64,000 nt of DNA from positions 124,001 to 188,000 of the forward strand of contig CALJTY010000030.1 of NCBI GenBank assembly GCA_937975915.1, written 5' to 3'. The translations under genes were made by a program, and so were the position numbers. This stretch comes from an uncultured Acidimicrobiaceae bacterium (GTDB taxonomy: Bacteria > Actinomycetota > Acidimicrobiia > Acidimicrobiales > RAAP-2). The notes under the pieces were generated by a model. That model was not told the DNA's origin, ran no database searches, and saw only the letters and a program-made list of their open reading frames with translations. Shown in pieces: positions 33,135-40,158 of this stretch; position 1 is the first letter of the stretch; every line of letters begins with the position of its first letter.

Positions 33135-33925
33135 TGAGTAACTGGACTGACGCGCACTGTCACATTCAAGACAGTTTTTTAACTGATGAAAAAGTTGCAC
33201 TCAATATTCAACAAGTAATGAGTAATGCAGTCGCGGCTGGTGTTGATCGTCTCGTGGTGATTGGCACAGGTGCAGAGACTTCACGTGACGCACTCGCAGT
33301 TGCTGAGATTGAAGGTCCCGTCGAGCTCTACGCAACTGTCGGGCTTCATCCTCACGATTCACTCAGCGACATCCAGCCGATTATTGAAATGGCACGTTCT
33401 GGCCACCCCAAGTTGGTGGGAATTGGCGAGTGTGGTCTCGACTACTTCTACGAACATTCTCCCAGGTCAGAGCAGTTTAAATCCTTTGCCACCCAGATTG
33501 GTTTGGCCCATGAGTTAAACCTGGCGCTGGTGATCCACGCGAGAGATGCATTTGATGACTTGTTCCAGGTTTTTAAGACTGAAGGTGTGCCACCTCGCAC
33601 AGTCATTCACTGCTTCACTGGTAATCAAGCTGATGCAGAAGGTTGTCTGGAGTGGGGCTGTGACATTTCGGTTTCTGGAATAGCAACATTCAAAAATGCC
33701 GAGTCACTTCGCGAAGCGGTAAAGATTGTTCCACTTGATCGACTACATGTTGAAACAGATAGTCCATTTCTCGCACCAGTCCCACACCGCGGTCGGCCAA
33801 ATGAACCGGCGTACGTGTCGATAGTTGGTGAATTTGTCGCAAACCTTCGCGGCGAAGAGGTAGCAGTCGTTCGTGATGCAACTGCTGCAAATTCTGCTCG
33901 TTTGTTCAATCTTCCTGTTAAATAA
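33134..33925 (+). CDS. tatD: TatD-family metal-dependent hydrolase/DNase
   Basis: Protein of 263 residues. Metal ligands are seen in TDAHCHIQD (HxH), IGECGLDYFYEH (Glu), LVIHARDAFDD (His), VIHCFTG (His) and VETDSPFLAPVPHRG (Asp). These are the full TatD set. Members act as 3'-5' exonucleases or deoxyribonucleases. The gene directly follows metG, the usual position in actinobacteria. Confidence 0.95.
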   Translation: MSNWTDAHCHIQDSFLTDEKVALNIQQVMSNAVAAGVDRLVVIGTGAETSRDALAVAEIEGPVELYATVGLHPHDSLSDIQPIIEMARSGHPKLVGIGECGLDYFYEHSPRSEQFKSFATQIGLAHELNLALVIHARDAFDDLFQVFKTEGVPPRTVIHCFTGNQADAEGCLEWGCDISVSGIATFKNAESLREAVKIVPLDRLHVETDSPFLAPVPHRGRPNEPAYVSIVGEFVANLRGEEVAVVRDATAANSARLFNLPVK

Positions 33926-34035
33926 ATAGCCATTAATCAGGAACTTTAGAGATATACAAATTTCGTATTGCCTTCTTAGTGGTACTTGCCTAGCGTTATA
34001 GGGCGAGTTGTTGCGTAAACGATCGTTGTCCCGAC

Positions 34036-34051
34036 GGAGGGTGGAGATCTG
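34036..34051 (+). promoter_or_regulatory. Ribosome-binding site that decides a CTG start
   Basis: GGAGGG at 34036-34041 lies 7 bases before an in-frame CTG at 34049. Using that CTG restores a complete signal peptide, with three Arg before the hydrophobic core. The TTG at 34082 has neither a ribosome-binding site nor a basic n-region. Confidence 0.5.
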
Positions 34052-34948
34052 AGGGCATTATTCCAGCGAGTACCACGGTACTTGTTGACGCTTACGGCCG
34101 TGAGCAGCATGTTCGCTGCTTCACTGGTTCTTTCTACGTCTCTCAACGCGGAGGCGTCTACTTCGCACGCTCCAGTTCACATGCCAAACCTCATCGGCAC
34201 CTCGCGCGCCAATGTCTATGCAGTCATGTCGTCAAAGGGTCTCTATTTCACCACCAGCGGCCCGGGATCATCGAATGGAACATGGGTGACGGTTGCTGCA
34301 CAGAGCCCAGCTCCTGGCGTTGTGATCGCGTGGCACAGTCAGGCGAAAATTGTGACTTCAATGAAGCCATTTGTCGGTCCCAGAAGGGTCCCAAAGCTCA
34401 TTGGTCTTTCAAAAGCCGCTGTGTATAAGGCAATGCACAATGCCGGTCTCTTCTTTGACACCACTGGGCCGGGTGCCTTCAGTGGAACCTGGACCAGGGC
34501 CGTTGGGCAAAATCCAGCTGCTGGAACGGTTGTCAAATTCGAGTCCGTTGTACTTGTACACGTGGGACTTCCAGTTGTCCCAAAGAAGCCAACTACTCCT
34601 TCAACAACGACAACTACAACAACAACTCCAGGCGAAACCACAACCACCATCACGGGTGAAACAACAACTGTTCCAGTGACGACAACAACGCTTAAGCCAG
34701 CTCCGAAGCGTTACGTCATTGGAATTGCCACGTGGTACTCGTATGTTCCTGGACGCTGTGCATCACCAACCTTGCCGTTTGGAACTCACGTTCGTGTGCA
34801 GAACATAGCGACAGGAAAAACTATTGCGTGCGTTGTTACTGACCGTGAAAATGCATCGTACCCACGCGTTATTGACTTGTCTATGACACAGTTCGCTCAA
34901 CTGTCACCACTGTCAAAGGGCGTAATTCGTGTCAGAGTGTCCTGGTGA
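34049..34948 (+). CDS. Secreted PASTA and RlpA-like double-psi barrel protein
   Basis: Protein of 299 residues if started at CTG 34049 (LRALFQRVPRYLLTLTA...). There is a signal peptide to about residue 37. Two PASTA-like repeats follow: MPNLIGTSRANVYAVM... and VPKLIGLSKAAVYKAM..., each with the NP/SPAPG-type turn. Next comes a Thr-rich linker. The C-terminal domain, from about residue 215, is RlpA/3D-like: GIATWYSY, LPFGTHVRVQN, VVTDREN and RVIDLSMTQFAQL; the catalytic Asp of RlpA-like lytic transglycosylases matches the Asp of VVTDRE. It probably binds and trims peptidoglycan outside the cell, in the role that Rpf plays near rsmA in other actinobacteria. It overlaps rsmA by 4 bases. Confidence 0.82.
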   Translation: MRALFQRVPRYLLTLTAVSSMFAASLVLSTSLNAEASTSHAPVHMPNLIGTSRANVYAVMSSKGLYFTTSGPGSSNGTWVTVAAQSPAPGVVIAWHSQAKIVTSMKPFVGPRRVPKLIGLSKAAVYKAMHNAGLFFDTTGPGAFSGTWTRAVGQNPAAGTVVKFESVVLVHVGLPVVPKKPTTPSTTTTTTTTPGETTTTITGETTTVPVTTTTLKPAPKRYVIGIATWYSYVPGRCASPTLPFGTHVRVQNIATGKTIACVVTDRENASYPRVIDLSMTQFAQLSPLSKGVIRVRVSW

Positions 34949-35760
34949 CCCACACTAGAACTGACCTCGTTGCGCTTCTTGAAGCGCATGGATTAAAACC
35001 ATCGCGAGCTCTCGGGCAAAACTTTGTAGTTGATCCAAACACTGTTCGACGCATTGCCAGGCTCGCCGAAGTCGGACCGGGAGACCTCGTCTTAGAGATT
35101 GGAGCAGGACTTGGTTCTCTGACCCTCGCGCTTATTGAAACAGGTGCCGAAGTGCAGGCAATGGAAGTAGACCGCTATTTGTTAGATCCACTTCGCTCGG
35201 TAGTAGAGCCTCACGGGGTAACGGTCCATCACGCTGACGCACTGAATGCGAACTACAGCGAAATTCTTGGTGGACGTGAAGCCGCAATTATTGCCAATCT
35301 CCCGTACAACGTTGCAACGCCGCTCGTCCTTCATCTGCTCGAGTCACAGCCTCTCATTAAGCGCATGCTCGTTATGGTGCAAAAAGAAGTGGGAGAGCGC
35401 TTTGCGGCCCAAGCGGGCGATGAGGCATATGGCGCGGCGTCACTTCGTGTTCAATATTTTGCTGATGCGAAAGTTGTAGGCAAGATTGGCCCTTCAGTCT
35501 TCTATCCGAAGCCCAATGTTGACTCAGCACTTGTTTCAATTGTTAGACGCGACAGTGTTCGCATCGATCCAAGCGAAGTCAGTGAAGCTGACCTCTTTGA
35601 AGTCATTCGTATGTCCTTTGCGCAACGCCGCAAAATGCTTCGACGCTCCCTTAACGGGTGGGCGAGTGAAGGAGTCTTTGAACGCTCTGGAGTGGCTGAA
35701 ACCAAGCGTCCAGAAGAGCTCACAATCGAAGAGTTCGCTAAGTTGGTAGCAGCTCGATGA
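34945..35760 (+). CDS. rsmA: 16S rRNA dimethyladenosine transferase
   Basis: Protein of 271 residues. KPSRALGQNFVVDPNTVRRI opens the family. VLEIGAGLGSLTLALIE is the SAM site, and IANLPYNVATPLVLHLL the NLPY catalytic motif. FYPKPNVDSALVSI and RMSFAQRRKMLRRSL close it. It dimethylates A1518 and A1519 of 16S rRNA. The GTG start overlaps the preceding stop (GTGA), and its stop overlaps ispE (ATGA). Confidence 0.97.
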   Translation: MTHTRTDLVALLEAHGLKPSRALGQNFVVDPNTVRRIARLAEVGPGDLVLEIGAGLGSLTLALIETGAEVQAMEVDRYLLDPLRSVVEPHGVTVHHADALNANYSEILGGREAAIIANLPYNVATPLVLHLLESQPLIKRMLVMVQKEVGERFAAQAGDEAYGAASLRVQYFADAKVVGKIGPSVFYPKPNVDSALVSIVRRDSVRIDPSEVSEADLFEVIRMSFAQRRKMLRRSLNGWASEGVFERSGVAETKRPEELTIEEFAKLVAAR

Positions 35761-36503
35761 AAGAACTCCTCGCCCCCGCCAAGCTGACCTGGTTCTTAGA
35801 AGTCACTGGCGTGCGCGAAGACGGTTACCACACTCTTCGAAGTGAGATGGTTTCACTGGACTTCAGTGACCGACTGATTATTGAAGAATCAGAAGATTAT
35901 TTACGACTCACTCCGGCCAGCATTCGTGTTCCACTTGATGAAACGAATTTAGTTTCTAAAGCACTCAAACTCGTGGGCAGAAAAGCTGGCGTCACGATTG
36001 ACAAAGTCATTCCAGCCGGCGGCGGACTCGGCGGCGGAAGCAGTGACGCCGGTGCGATCCTCAGGTGGGTAGGGGGCATAAGTGCAGAGCTCGCAGCAAC
36101 GCTCGGAGGTGATGTTCCGTTTTGCCAACTTGGTGGACGCGCATTAGTGGAAGGTATTGGCGAAGTATTGACGCCACTTCAGTTCGAGAAGCGTGACGTC
36201 ACGCTCATCATTCCGAACTTCTCAGTTGATACGAAAGCTTGCTACCAAGCATTTGATGAACTGGGAGAAGTTGGTGAGGGAAGAAATCACCTCGAACGGG
36301 CTGCTCGAATAGTTGAACCACGACTAAATAAGACAATGAATTGGCTGAGCACAGAGTTAGGAAAAGAAGTCCATCTTGCAGGATCGGGTTCAACGATGTT
36401 TGTTGAAGGTCACTTGGAACCAGGCCAGTCAGTATGGGATGTGCAGGGTCCCGAAGGCACTATTCGGTTCCGCCAGACAAGCACTACGCCACAAGAGGCG
36501 TAG
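35757..36503 (+). CDS. ispE: 4-diphosphocytidyl-2-C-methyl-D-erythritol kinase
   Basis: Protein of 248 residues, shorter than the usual 280-310. The GHMP pattern is present: APAKLTWFLEVTGVREDGYH, the ATP loop PAGGGLGGGSSDAGA, GGDVPF and the C-terminal AGSGSTMF. The common Asn of PAKxN is Thr here, as in some actinobacterial enzymes. It phosphorylates CDP-methylerythritol in the MEP isoprenoid pathway. It overlaps rsmA, the usual actinobacterial pair. Confidence 0.93.
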   Translation: MKELLAPAKLTWFLEVTGVREDGYHTLRSEMVSLDFSDRLIIEESEDYLRLTPASIRVPLDETNLVSKALKLVGRKAGVTIDKVIPAGGGLGGGSSDAGAILRWVGGISAELAATLGGDVPFCQLGGRALVEGIGEVLTPLQFEKRDVTLIIPNFSVDTKACYQAFDELGEVGEGRNHLERAARIVEPRLNKTMNWLSTELGKEVHLAGSGSTMFVEGHLEPGQSVWDVQGPEGTIRFRQTSTTPQEA

Positions 36504-36510
36504 AAACTAG

Positions 36511-36612
36511 TTATTTACCGGCGGCGCGACGCTGGAAGCGTGTTCGCTTCAGCATCTTCTTGTGCTTCTTCTTACGCATGCGCTTACGGCGCTTCTTAAT
36601 TAATGATCCCAT
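36511..36612 (-). CDS. Ribosomal protein bS22-like (AURKAIP1/COX24 domain)
   Basis: Open frame of 33 residues on the minus strand, starting MGSLIKKRRKRMRKKKHKK and ending MLKRTRFQRRAAGK. It has the full AURKAIP1/COX24 pattern: GSxIKKRRKRM, KKKHxKxLxRTRxQRR. It is an extra 30S protein found in actinobacteria. It converges on ispE with 7 bases between stops. The match spans the whole protein, so I am confident. Confidence 0.92.
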   Translation of the reverse strand: MGSLIKKRRKRMRKKKHKKMLKRTRFQRRAAGK

Positions 36613-36646
36613 GGCTTGTACGACACTACTAGGTTTTCGAAGCGCC

Positions 36647-36670
36647 CCTCAAATAAACGTTTTATTGAGG
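36647..36670. terminator. Hairpin at the end of the ferredoxin gene
   Basis: CCTCAA/TTGAGG and TAAA/TTTA pair around CGT with a one-base bulge, covering the ferredoxin stop. It probably ends the minus-strand electron-transfer operon before bS22. Confidence 0.45.
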
Positions 36671-36916
36671 TTTAACTGTGTCGTTACTTCGCTCGATACT
36701 GAGGGCTTGGCGTGGACATCCGCGAACTGCATAACGAGCTGACTGGAGCAGCCCAGAATTGCTCAAGGGGACGGGTTCGCTTACAACAATGGGATAACCC
36801 CACTCGTCCACGTCTACAAGTTCAGGCGCTAATTCGTGGCAGTGTCCAAATCCGTCACAAAGAATCGGATTTACCTTCAAAACAAATGATCCAGAACGCC
36901 TGCGCACTACTCCCAT
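36662..36916 (-). CDS. 3Fe-4S single-cluster ferredoxin
   Basis: Protein of 84 residues. Cluster ligands follow the C-x5-C ... C-P pattern: CDGFGHC (Cys20, Cys26) and GCPRQAL. ELAPELVDVDEWGYP between them is typical of the short ferredoxins that serve P450s and other actinobacterial redox enzymes. It carries one electron at low potential. The ATG lies inside the end of the NuoF-like gene (10-base overlap), so the two are coupled and likely partners. Confidence 0.88.
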   Translation of the reverse strand: MGVVRRRSGSFVLKVNPILCDGFGHCHELAPELVDVDEWGYPIVVSEPVPLSNSGLLQSARYAVRGCPRQALSIERSNDTVKPQ

Positions 36917-38181
36917 ATAAGTTCGTCCTCATGCTCGATCGTTGGAATAGTAATTGTGTGCTTCGGGCGCTGAGTCCCGGTGCATGGACGTCCAACAATG
37001 TGTTGTGAAATGTCATCTTCAAAAACAACGAGCGCAGATCTCACCAGTCGAATTACACCGTCTGGGTGGCGACAGGCACCGCGACCTTCGATTGAATCGC
37101 AGCGGCTTTGTAGGCGCTCGTATGCGGCCCTCGGATCTTTTGATGAATGCGTAATGCTCATGAGATCTTCAGCAAGTGCAGGAAGACCAAAGGCACATGG
37201 TCCGCACTGGCGAGCACTTTCATTGGCCATCCACCTCACAATTCGAAGTGTCTCATAGACACCACACGCTTCACGTGGAAGCACCGCCATCACACCAGCG
37301 CCAACACCCGCCCCAGGCACGCTCAAGTATTCGTTGGCGTAGGGGGTATCAATGTGTTTTCCGTGCAACCATGTTCCACCGAAGCCACCAAGGAGAAGCG
37401 CTTGAGGTGCCATGTCGGCGTGACCCGCAGCCAAGATGTCTCTGATTGGCGTGCCAAGAGAAACTTCAAGCACGGTCGATCTCTCAACGGCACCAGAAAG
37501 AGACACAAGTGTCGACCCCGGGCTTTTCTCAGTTCCGAGTTTTCTAAACCACTCAGCACCAAATCGTGCGATCAGTGCAACGTTGGCGCACGTCTCAGCA
37601 TTATCAACAAGAGCGGGGTTGCGACCAACACGCAAAATACTTGGACGTTCCGGGCGGTACTGGGGGAGTGATTCATTATCGTTAAGCCAGTGCACAAGAG
37701 CTGATTCTTCACCTGCCACGTAGCGCCAAGGTGGAGTGTGAAGTTCGATTGTCGCTCCTCGCAGGCTTCGACGCTCTAATTCGTGGATGGCACGATTTAA
37801 ATGATTAACAACAGTTGGATTGTCTCTAGCGACGCAGACGAGAATCCGCTTGGCCCCAATAAGACCCGCCAGGACTTGGGCTCCTTCAAGAATCAAATGA
37901 GGGTTCGCACCCGCGAGGGCGAATTCTTTGTGCGCAGCCGGCTCACCTTCCATGAGGTTCACCACTACAGATTTATTGTTACCTCGCTGCAAGCGCAGGA
38001 GATCAACTTTTCTAAAAGTTGGAAAAGCAGCGCCACCGCGACCAGTTAGCCCCGAGTTTTCGAGCTCGTGCATGACATTAAAAGGTGTTTCAGCAATGAA
38101 TACTTCTTCATGTCGCTCGAGCGAAAGAGGGCGCCCTTCAGAGCCGTGAAGTACTCGAGGCAGTGAGCCAGCACTAATCAT
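36907..38181 (-). CDS. NuoF-like NAD(P)H/FMN/Fe-S flavoprotein
   Basis: Protein of 424 residues related to the 51-kDa subunit of complex I. The FMN/NADH site shows GLTGRGGAAFPTFRK, NLMEGEPAAHKE and YVAGEESALVHWLN. A SLBB-type segment (SLSGAVERSTVLEVSLGTPI) follows. The Fe-S region is ESARQCGPCAFGLPAL with a later GRGACRHPDG. Complex I has CxxCxxC there; the first Cys is Ala here. No other nuo gene is near. It would pass electrons between NAD(P)H, ferredoxin and the membrane cytochrome b encoded just upstream. Start is ATG at 38181, adjacent to that gene. Confidence 0.87.
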   Translation of the reverse strand: MISAGSLPRVLHGSEGRPLSLERHEEVFIAETPFNVMHELENSGLTGRGGAAFPTFRKVDLLRLQRGNNKSVVVNLMEGEPAAHKEFALAGANPHLILEGAQVLAGLIGAKRILVCVARDNPTVVNHLNRAIHELERRSLRGATIELHTPPWRYVAGEESALVHWLNDNESLPQYRPERPSILRVGRNPALVDNAETCANVALIARFGAEWFRKLGTEKSPGSTLVSLSGAVERSTVLEVSLGTPIRDILAAGHADMAPQALLLGGFGGTWLHGKHIDTPYANEYLSVPGAGVGAGVMAVLPREACGVYETLRIVRWMANESARQCGPCAFGLPALAEDLMSITHSSKDPRAAYERLQSRCDSIEGRGACRHPDGVIRLVRSALVVFEDDISQHIVGRPCTGTQRPKHTITIPTIEHEDELIWE

Positions 38182-38825
38182 TAGCGGCGGCGAGGTTTCA
38201 CGGTTGGTGCTGAGCGAGGAGGCGAATCAATCCGCTGTGGAATGGTCTTTGCGCGAGGTAGTGGTGAAAGTGCAGTTCGACCGGCTGCACGCTCGGGACG
38301 TGCGAAGTAGCGCCACAAAGCAACAATAAGGACTAGTCCCGCACATCCTGCGACCACTAACAGCCCGGCTTCATCATGGGTATCGGTACCTGCCATGTAA
38401 GCGTGGACAATTGCTGAGGTGTAGGCCAGCCAGCTGAACCAGTGAATGAATCGCCACGACTCATTTTTAATTCGAACCTTTAGCAAACTTGAAATCCACA
38501 CACTGAGCAACAAGTCAAAGCCGACTGCACCGATTGCAATTGGAATTGTTTTATAAGCAGACGTCATGGGAACAAACGCGGAAATTATTCCGGTTGAAAC
38601 GTAACTATCTACGACGGTAGTGAGAATGTGCATGAAGAGAAACAACATTGCGACCATTGAAACTGAACGATGAAGTTCGTTGAGTTCGAAGCGACCGACA
38701 AAAGTTCCACCAATGCGATTTGACACAAGGGCTCCGAGTACTACAACAAGTGTGAGCAGTAGCAGTGCAACAATGCCCGTTGCTCTAGTGGTGTACCAAA
38801 GATAAGTATTAGTAAACGCAATCAT
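38181..38825 (-). CDS. Ferric-reductase-like transmembrane cytochrome b
   Basis: Membrane protein of 214 residues from the ATG at 38825, which overlaps the apbE stop (ATGA); a longer frame exists but runs inside apbE. Six segments are visible. Probable heme ligands are the His in ELHRSVSMVAMLFLFMH and in FIHWFSWLAYTSAIVHAY, two per helix as in the ferric-reductase fold. The C-terminal tail is basic and Pro/Arg-rich (PRSAPTVKPRRR). It would move electrons across the membrane. Unlike eukaryotic ferric reductases it has no attached flavin/NADPH domain; the NuoF-like protein may replace it. Confidence 0.85.
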   Translation of the reverse strand: MIAFTNTYLWYTTRATGIVALLLLTLVVVLGALVSNRIGGTFVGRFELNELHRSVSMVAMLFLFMHILTTVVDSYVSTGIISAFVPMTSAYKTIPIAIGAVGFDLLLSVWISSLLKVRIKNESWRFIHWFSWLAYTSAIVHAYMAGTDTHDEAGLLVVAGCAGLVLIVALWRYFARPERAAGRTALSPLPRAKTIPQRIDSPPRSAPTVKPRRR

Positions 38826-39727
38826 TCGCCATCCTCGGGCCAACCACCAATGAACTCCACGGCTCCATTGTTGCGCACTAAACGTGCCGACCACCCTGAT
38901 TGTGCGATGTGATACCCAGCGTCTTCTCCCCATAACAGCGCCGCGGTGGCAAAGGCGTTAGCTGTCACACAGTCTGGGGCACTTACGGACGCTGTTGAAT
39001 AGGGTCCTCGGGCGTAACTTCCAGTTCGTGGGTCAATGATGTGGTTGGCCGTCTCGCCATTTACCTTCCAGCTTCTTGCACGAAGTGAAGAAGTGGCGAT
39101 CCCACCACTGCTCATCGAAACGCTGGGTACTGTCGAGTTGATCGAGAGTGAGTCAGAGATTCCAATGTTCCAAGGATTACGTGGATCAATGCCACGAAGC
39201 GCAACATCGCCTCCTATTTCAACTGCAACCCCACCAAACTTCATTACATCATTCGCTACTAGATCAGCAGTGAGTGCTTTTGCACTTGCGCCAAAATCAA
39301 TCATGCAATTGTTCAGCGAAATCTTGTGGCTGCTCTTATCAAAATTGATTGCACTAATTCCAGGTGACGGAACTGATTGGTCGTGATCTATGTATGTTTG
39401 ACCTACAAGTTCATCGAAATCACGGTTGTAACCAAGCTGAAGTAGCGCACTGAGAACTGTCGGGTCACAAAGCCCGCCGGTTATCTCACTCGAGCGAATT
39501 GCTGCATCTAAAGCAACTTCAAAGGTTGGTGAGACTTCGAACGCTTGACCGTTTGAATTATTTAAACGTTGAATTTCAGATTCATCTTTGAAACGGTTGC
39601 ACGCGCGGTCAATTTCACCAATCCAGTACCACAAGCGTTCGTTTGCAAATTCGAAGTGCTCGGCACTCTCAGTTGCAAGCGAGCCAGTAAGTCCCCAAAT
39701 TTCAAACTTTGCGGCTGTTAGTGACAC
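38822..39727 (-). CDS. apbE: ApbE-family FMN transferase
   Basis: Protein of 301 residues from GTG at 39727, which overlaps the preceding gene's end; a TTG 10 codons earlier is possible. ApbE features are DRACNRFKDESEIQRLNN, GLCDPTVLSALLQLGYNRDF, FGASAKALTADLV, GGDVALRG and the C-terminal SSLRARSWKVNG...HIIDPRTG. ApbE attaches FMN covalently to Thr/Ser of extracytoplasmic electron carriers. No signal peptide or lipobox is seen, so export is unclear. No protein with an FMN-attachment motif lies in this cluster, so its target is elsewhere or unrecognised. Confidence 0.88.
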   Translation of the reverse strand: MSLTAAKFEIWGLTGSLATESAEHFEFANERLWYWIGEIDRACNRFKDESEIQRLNNSNGQAFEVSPTFEVALDAAIRSSEITGGLCDPTVLSALLQLGYNRDFDELVGQTYIDHDQSVPSPGISAINFDKSSHKISLNNCMIDFGASAKALTADLVANDVMKFGGVAVEIGGDVALRGIDPRNPWNIGISDSLSINSTVPSVSMSSGGIATSSLRARSWKVNGETANHIIDPRTGSYARGPYSTASVSAPDCVTANAFATAALLWGEDAGYHIAQSGWSARLVRNNGAVEFIGGWPEDGE

Positions 39728-40089
39728 GTCACGTGCCCAGACGGAGTCGAGTAGCAAACCGTGGTGGTTGTGACGGGCCTCTTGGGCGGTGTGTAAACAG
39801 TTGTTGGAGTTGGCGCAACAGTCGTAGGTGTTTGTGGCTGGGTCGTCGGTGTGCCAGGACGTGGACGTGTGGTTGGTGTCAAGGGGTTTGAAACTGTTGT
39901 TGTAGGAATTGGTGTGACGCCAGTAGGTGTTGTAACTACTGGGAAAGTTGTTACGGGCTTTGCCTTTGCTGAGGCGTAGCCAACGAAGAGCACTGAAAGT
40001 GTGCTGGCAGCAAGGAACACTGCCTGGGTGAGTCGTCGTACCCGTATGAACTGACGGTCACGCTGCTGGGGAGTCCTTGCTGTTCTCAT
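39718..40089 (-). CDS. Pro/Thr-rich secreted or membrane-anchored protein
   Basis: Protein of 123 residues: basic N-terminus (RQFIRVRRLTQ), one hydrophobic segment at about 24-42, then about 70 residues dominated by Pro and Thr. A short end has two Cys (VCYSTPSGHVTC). It looks like an anchored extracellular tail. No family is recognised. It heads the apbE operon and overlaps apbE by 10 bases. A strong inverted repeat lies 25 bases upstream of its start. Confidence 0.7.
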   Translation of the reverse strand: MRTARTPQQRDRQFIRVRRLTQAVFLAASTLSVLFVGYASAKAKPVTTFPVVTTPTGVTPIPTTTVSNPLTPTTRPRPGTPTTQPQTPTTVAPTPTTVYTPPKRPVTTTTVCYSTPSGHVTCH

Positions 40090-40113
40090 GTTGTTAATAC
40101 TGCTACGTCAATG

Positions 40114-40137
40114 TATGAAAACGTATTCGTTTTCATA
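40114..40137. promoter_or_regulatory. 10-bp perfect inverted repeat upstream of the apbE operon
   Basis: TATGAAAACG and CGTTTTCATA pair perfectly around TATT. It lies between the histidine-kinase stop and the Pro/Thr-rich gene. It may end the two-component operon or be an operator for the redox operon, for instance bound by the neighbouring response regulator. Confidence 0.5.
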
Positions 40138-40158
40138 AGAAATTCCTCTGAATTATCC

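Noticed and set aside
32648..33169. Minus-strand 173-residue frame
   Set aside because: It is antisense to the 3' end of metG, which is clearly coding; composition is that of a shadow.
33926..34048. c-di-AMP (ydaO) riboswitch upstream of the wall-protein gene
   Set aside because: Actinobacterial wall-hydrolase genes often carry one, but the 123-base leader is too short and I could not find the conserved core.
34603..34700. Trinucleotide-like ACA/ACT repeat
   Set aside because: It encodes the Thr-rich linker of the PASTA/RlpA-like protein, so it is not a separate repeat element.
37147..37671. Plus-strand 174-residue frame
   Set aside because: It is antisense to the NuoF-like gene; no motif and a His/Arg/Thr-rich shadow composition.
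38826..38933. 36-residue N-terminal extension of the membrane cytochrome b
   Set aside because: It lies wholly inside apbE; the ATG at 38825 overlapping the apbE stop is the natural coupled start.
39709..39891. Plus-strand 60-residue frame
   Set aside because: It is antisense to the Pro/Thr-rich protein; repetitive Thr codons read backwards give the Trp/Cys/Gly-rich shadow.
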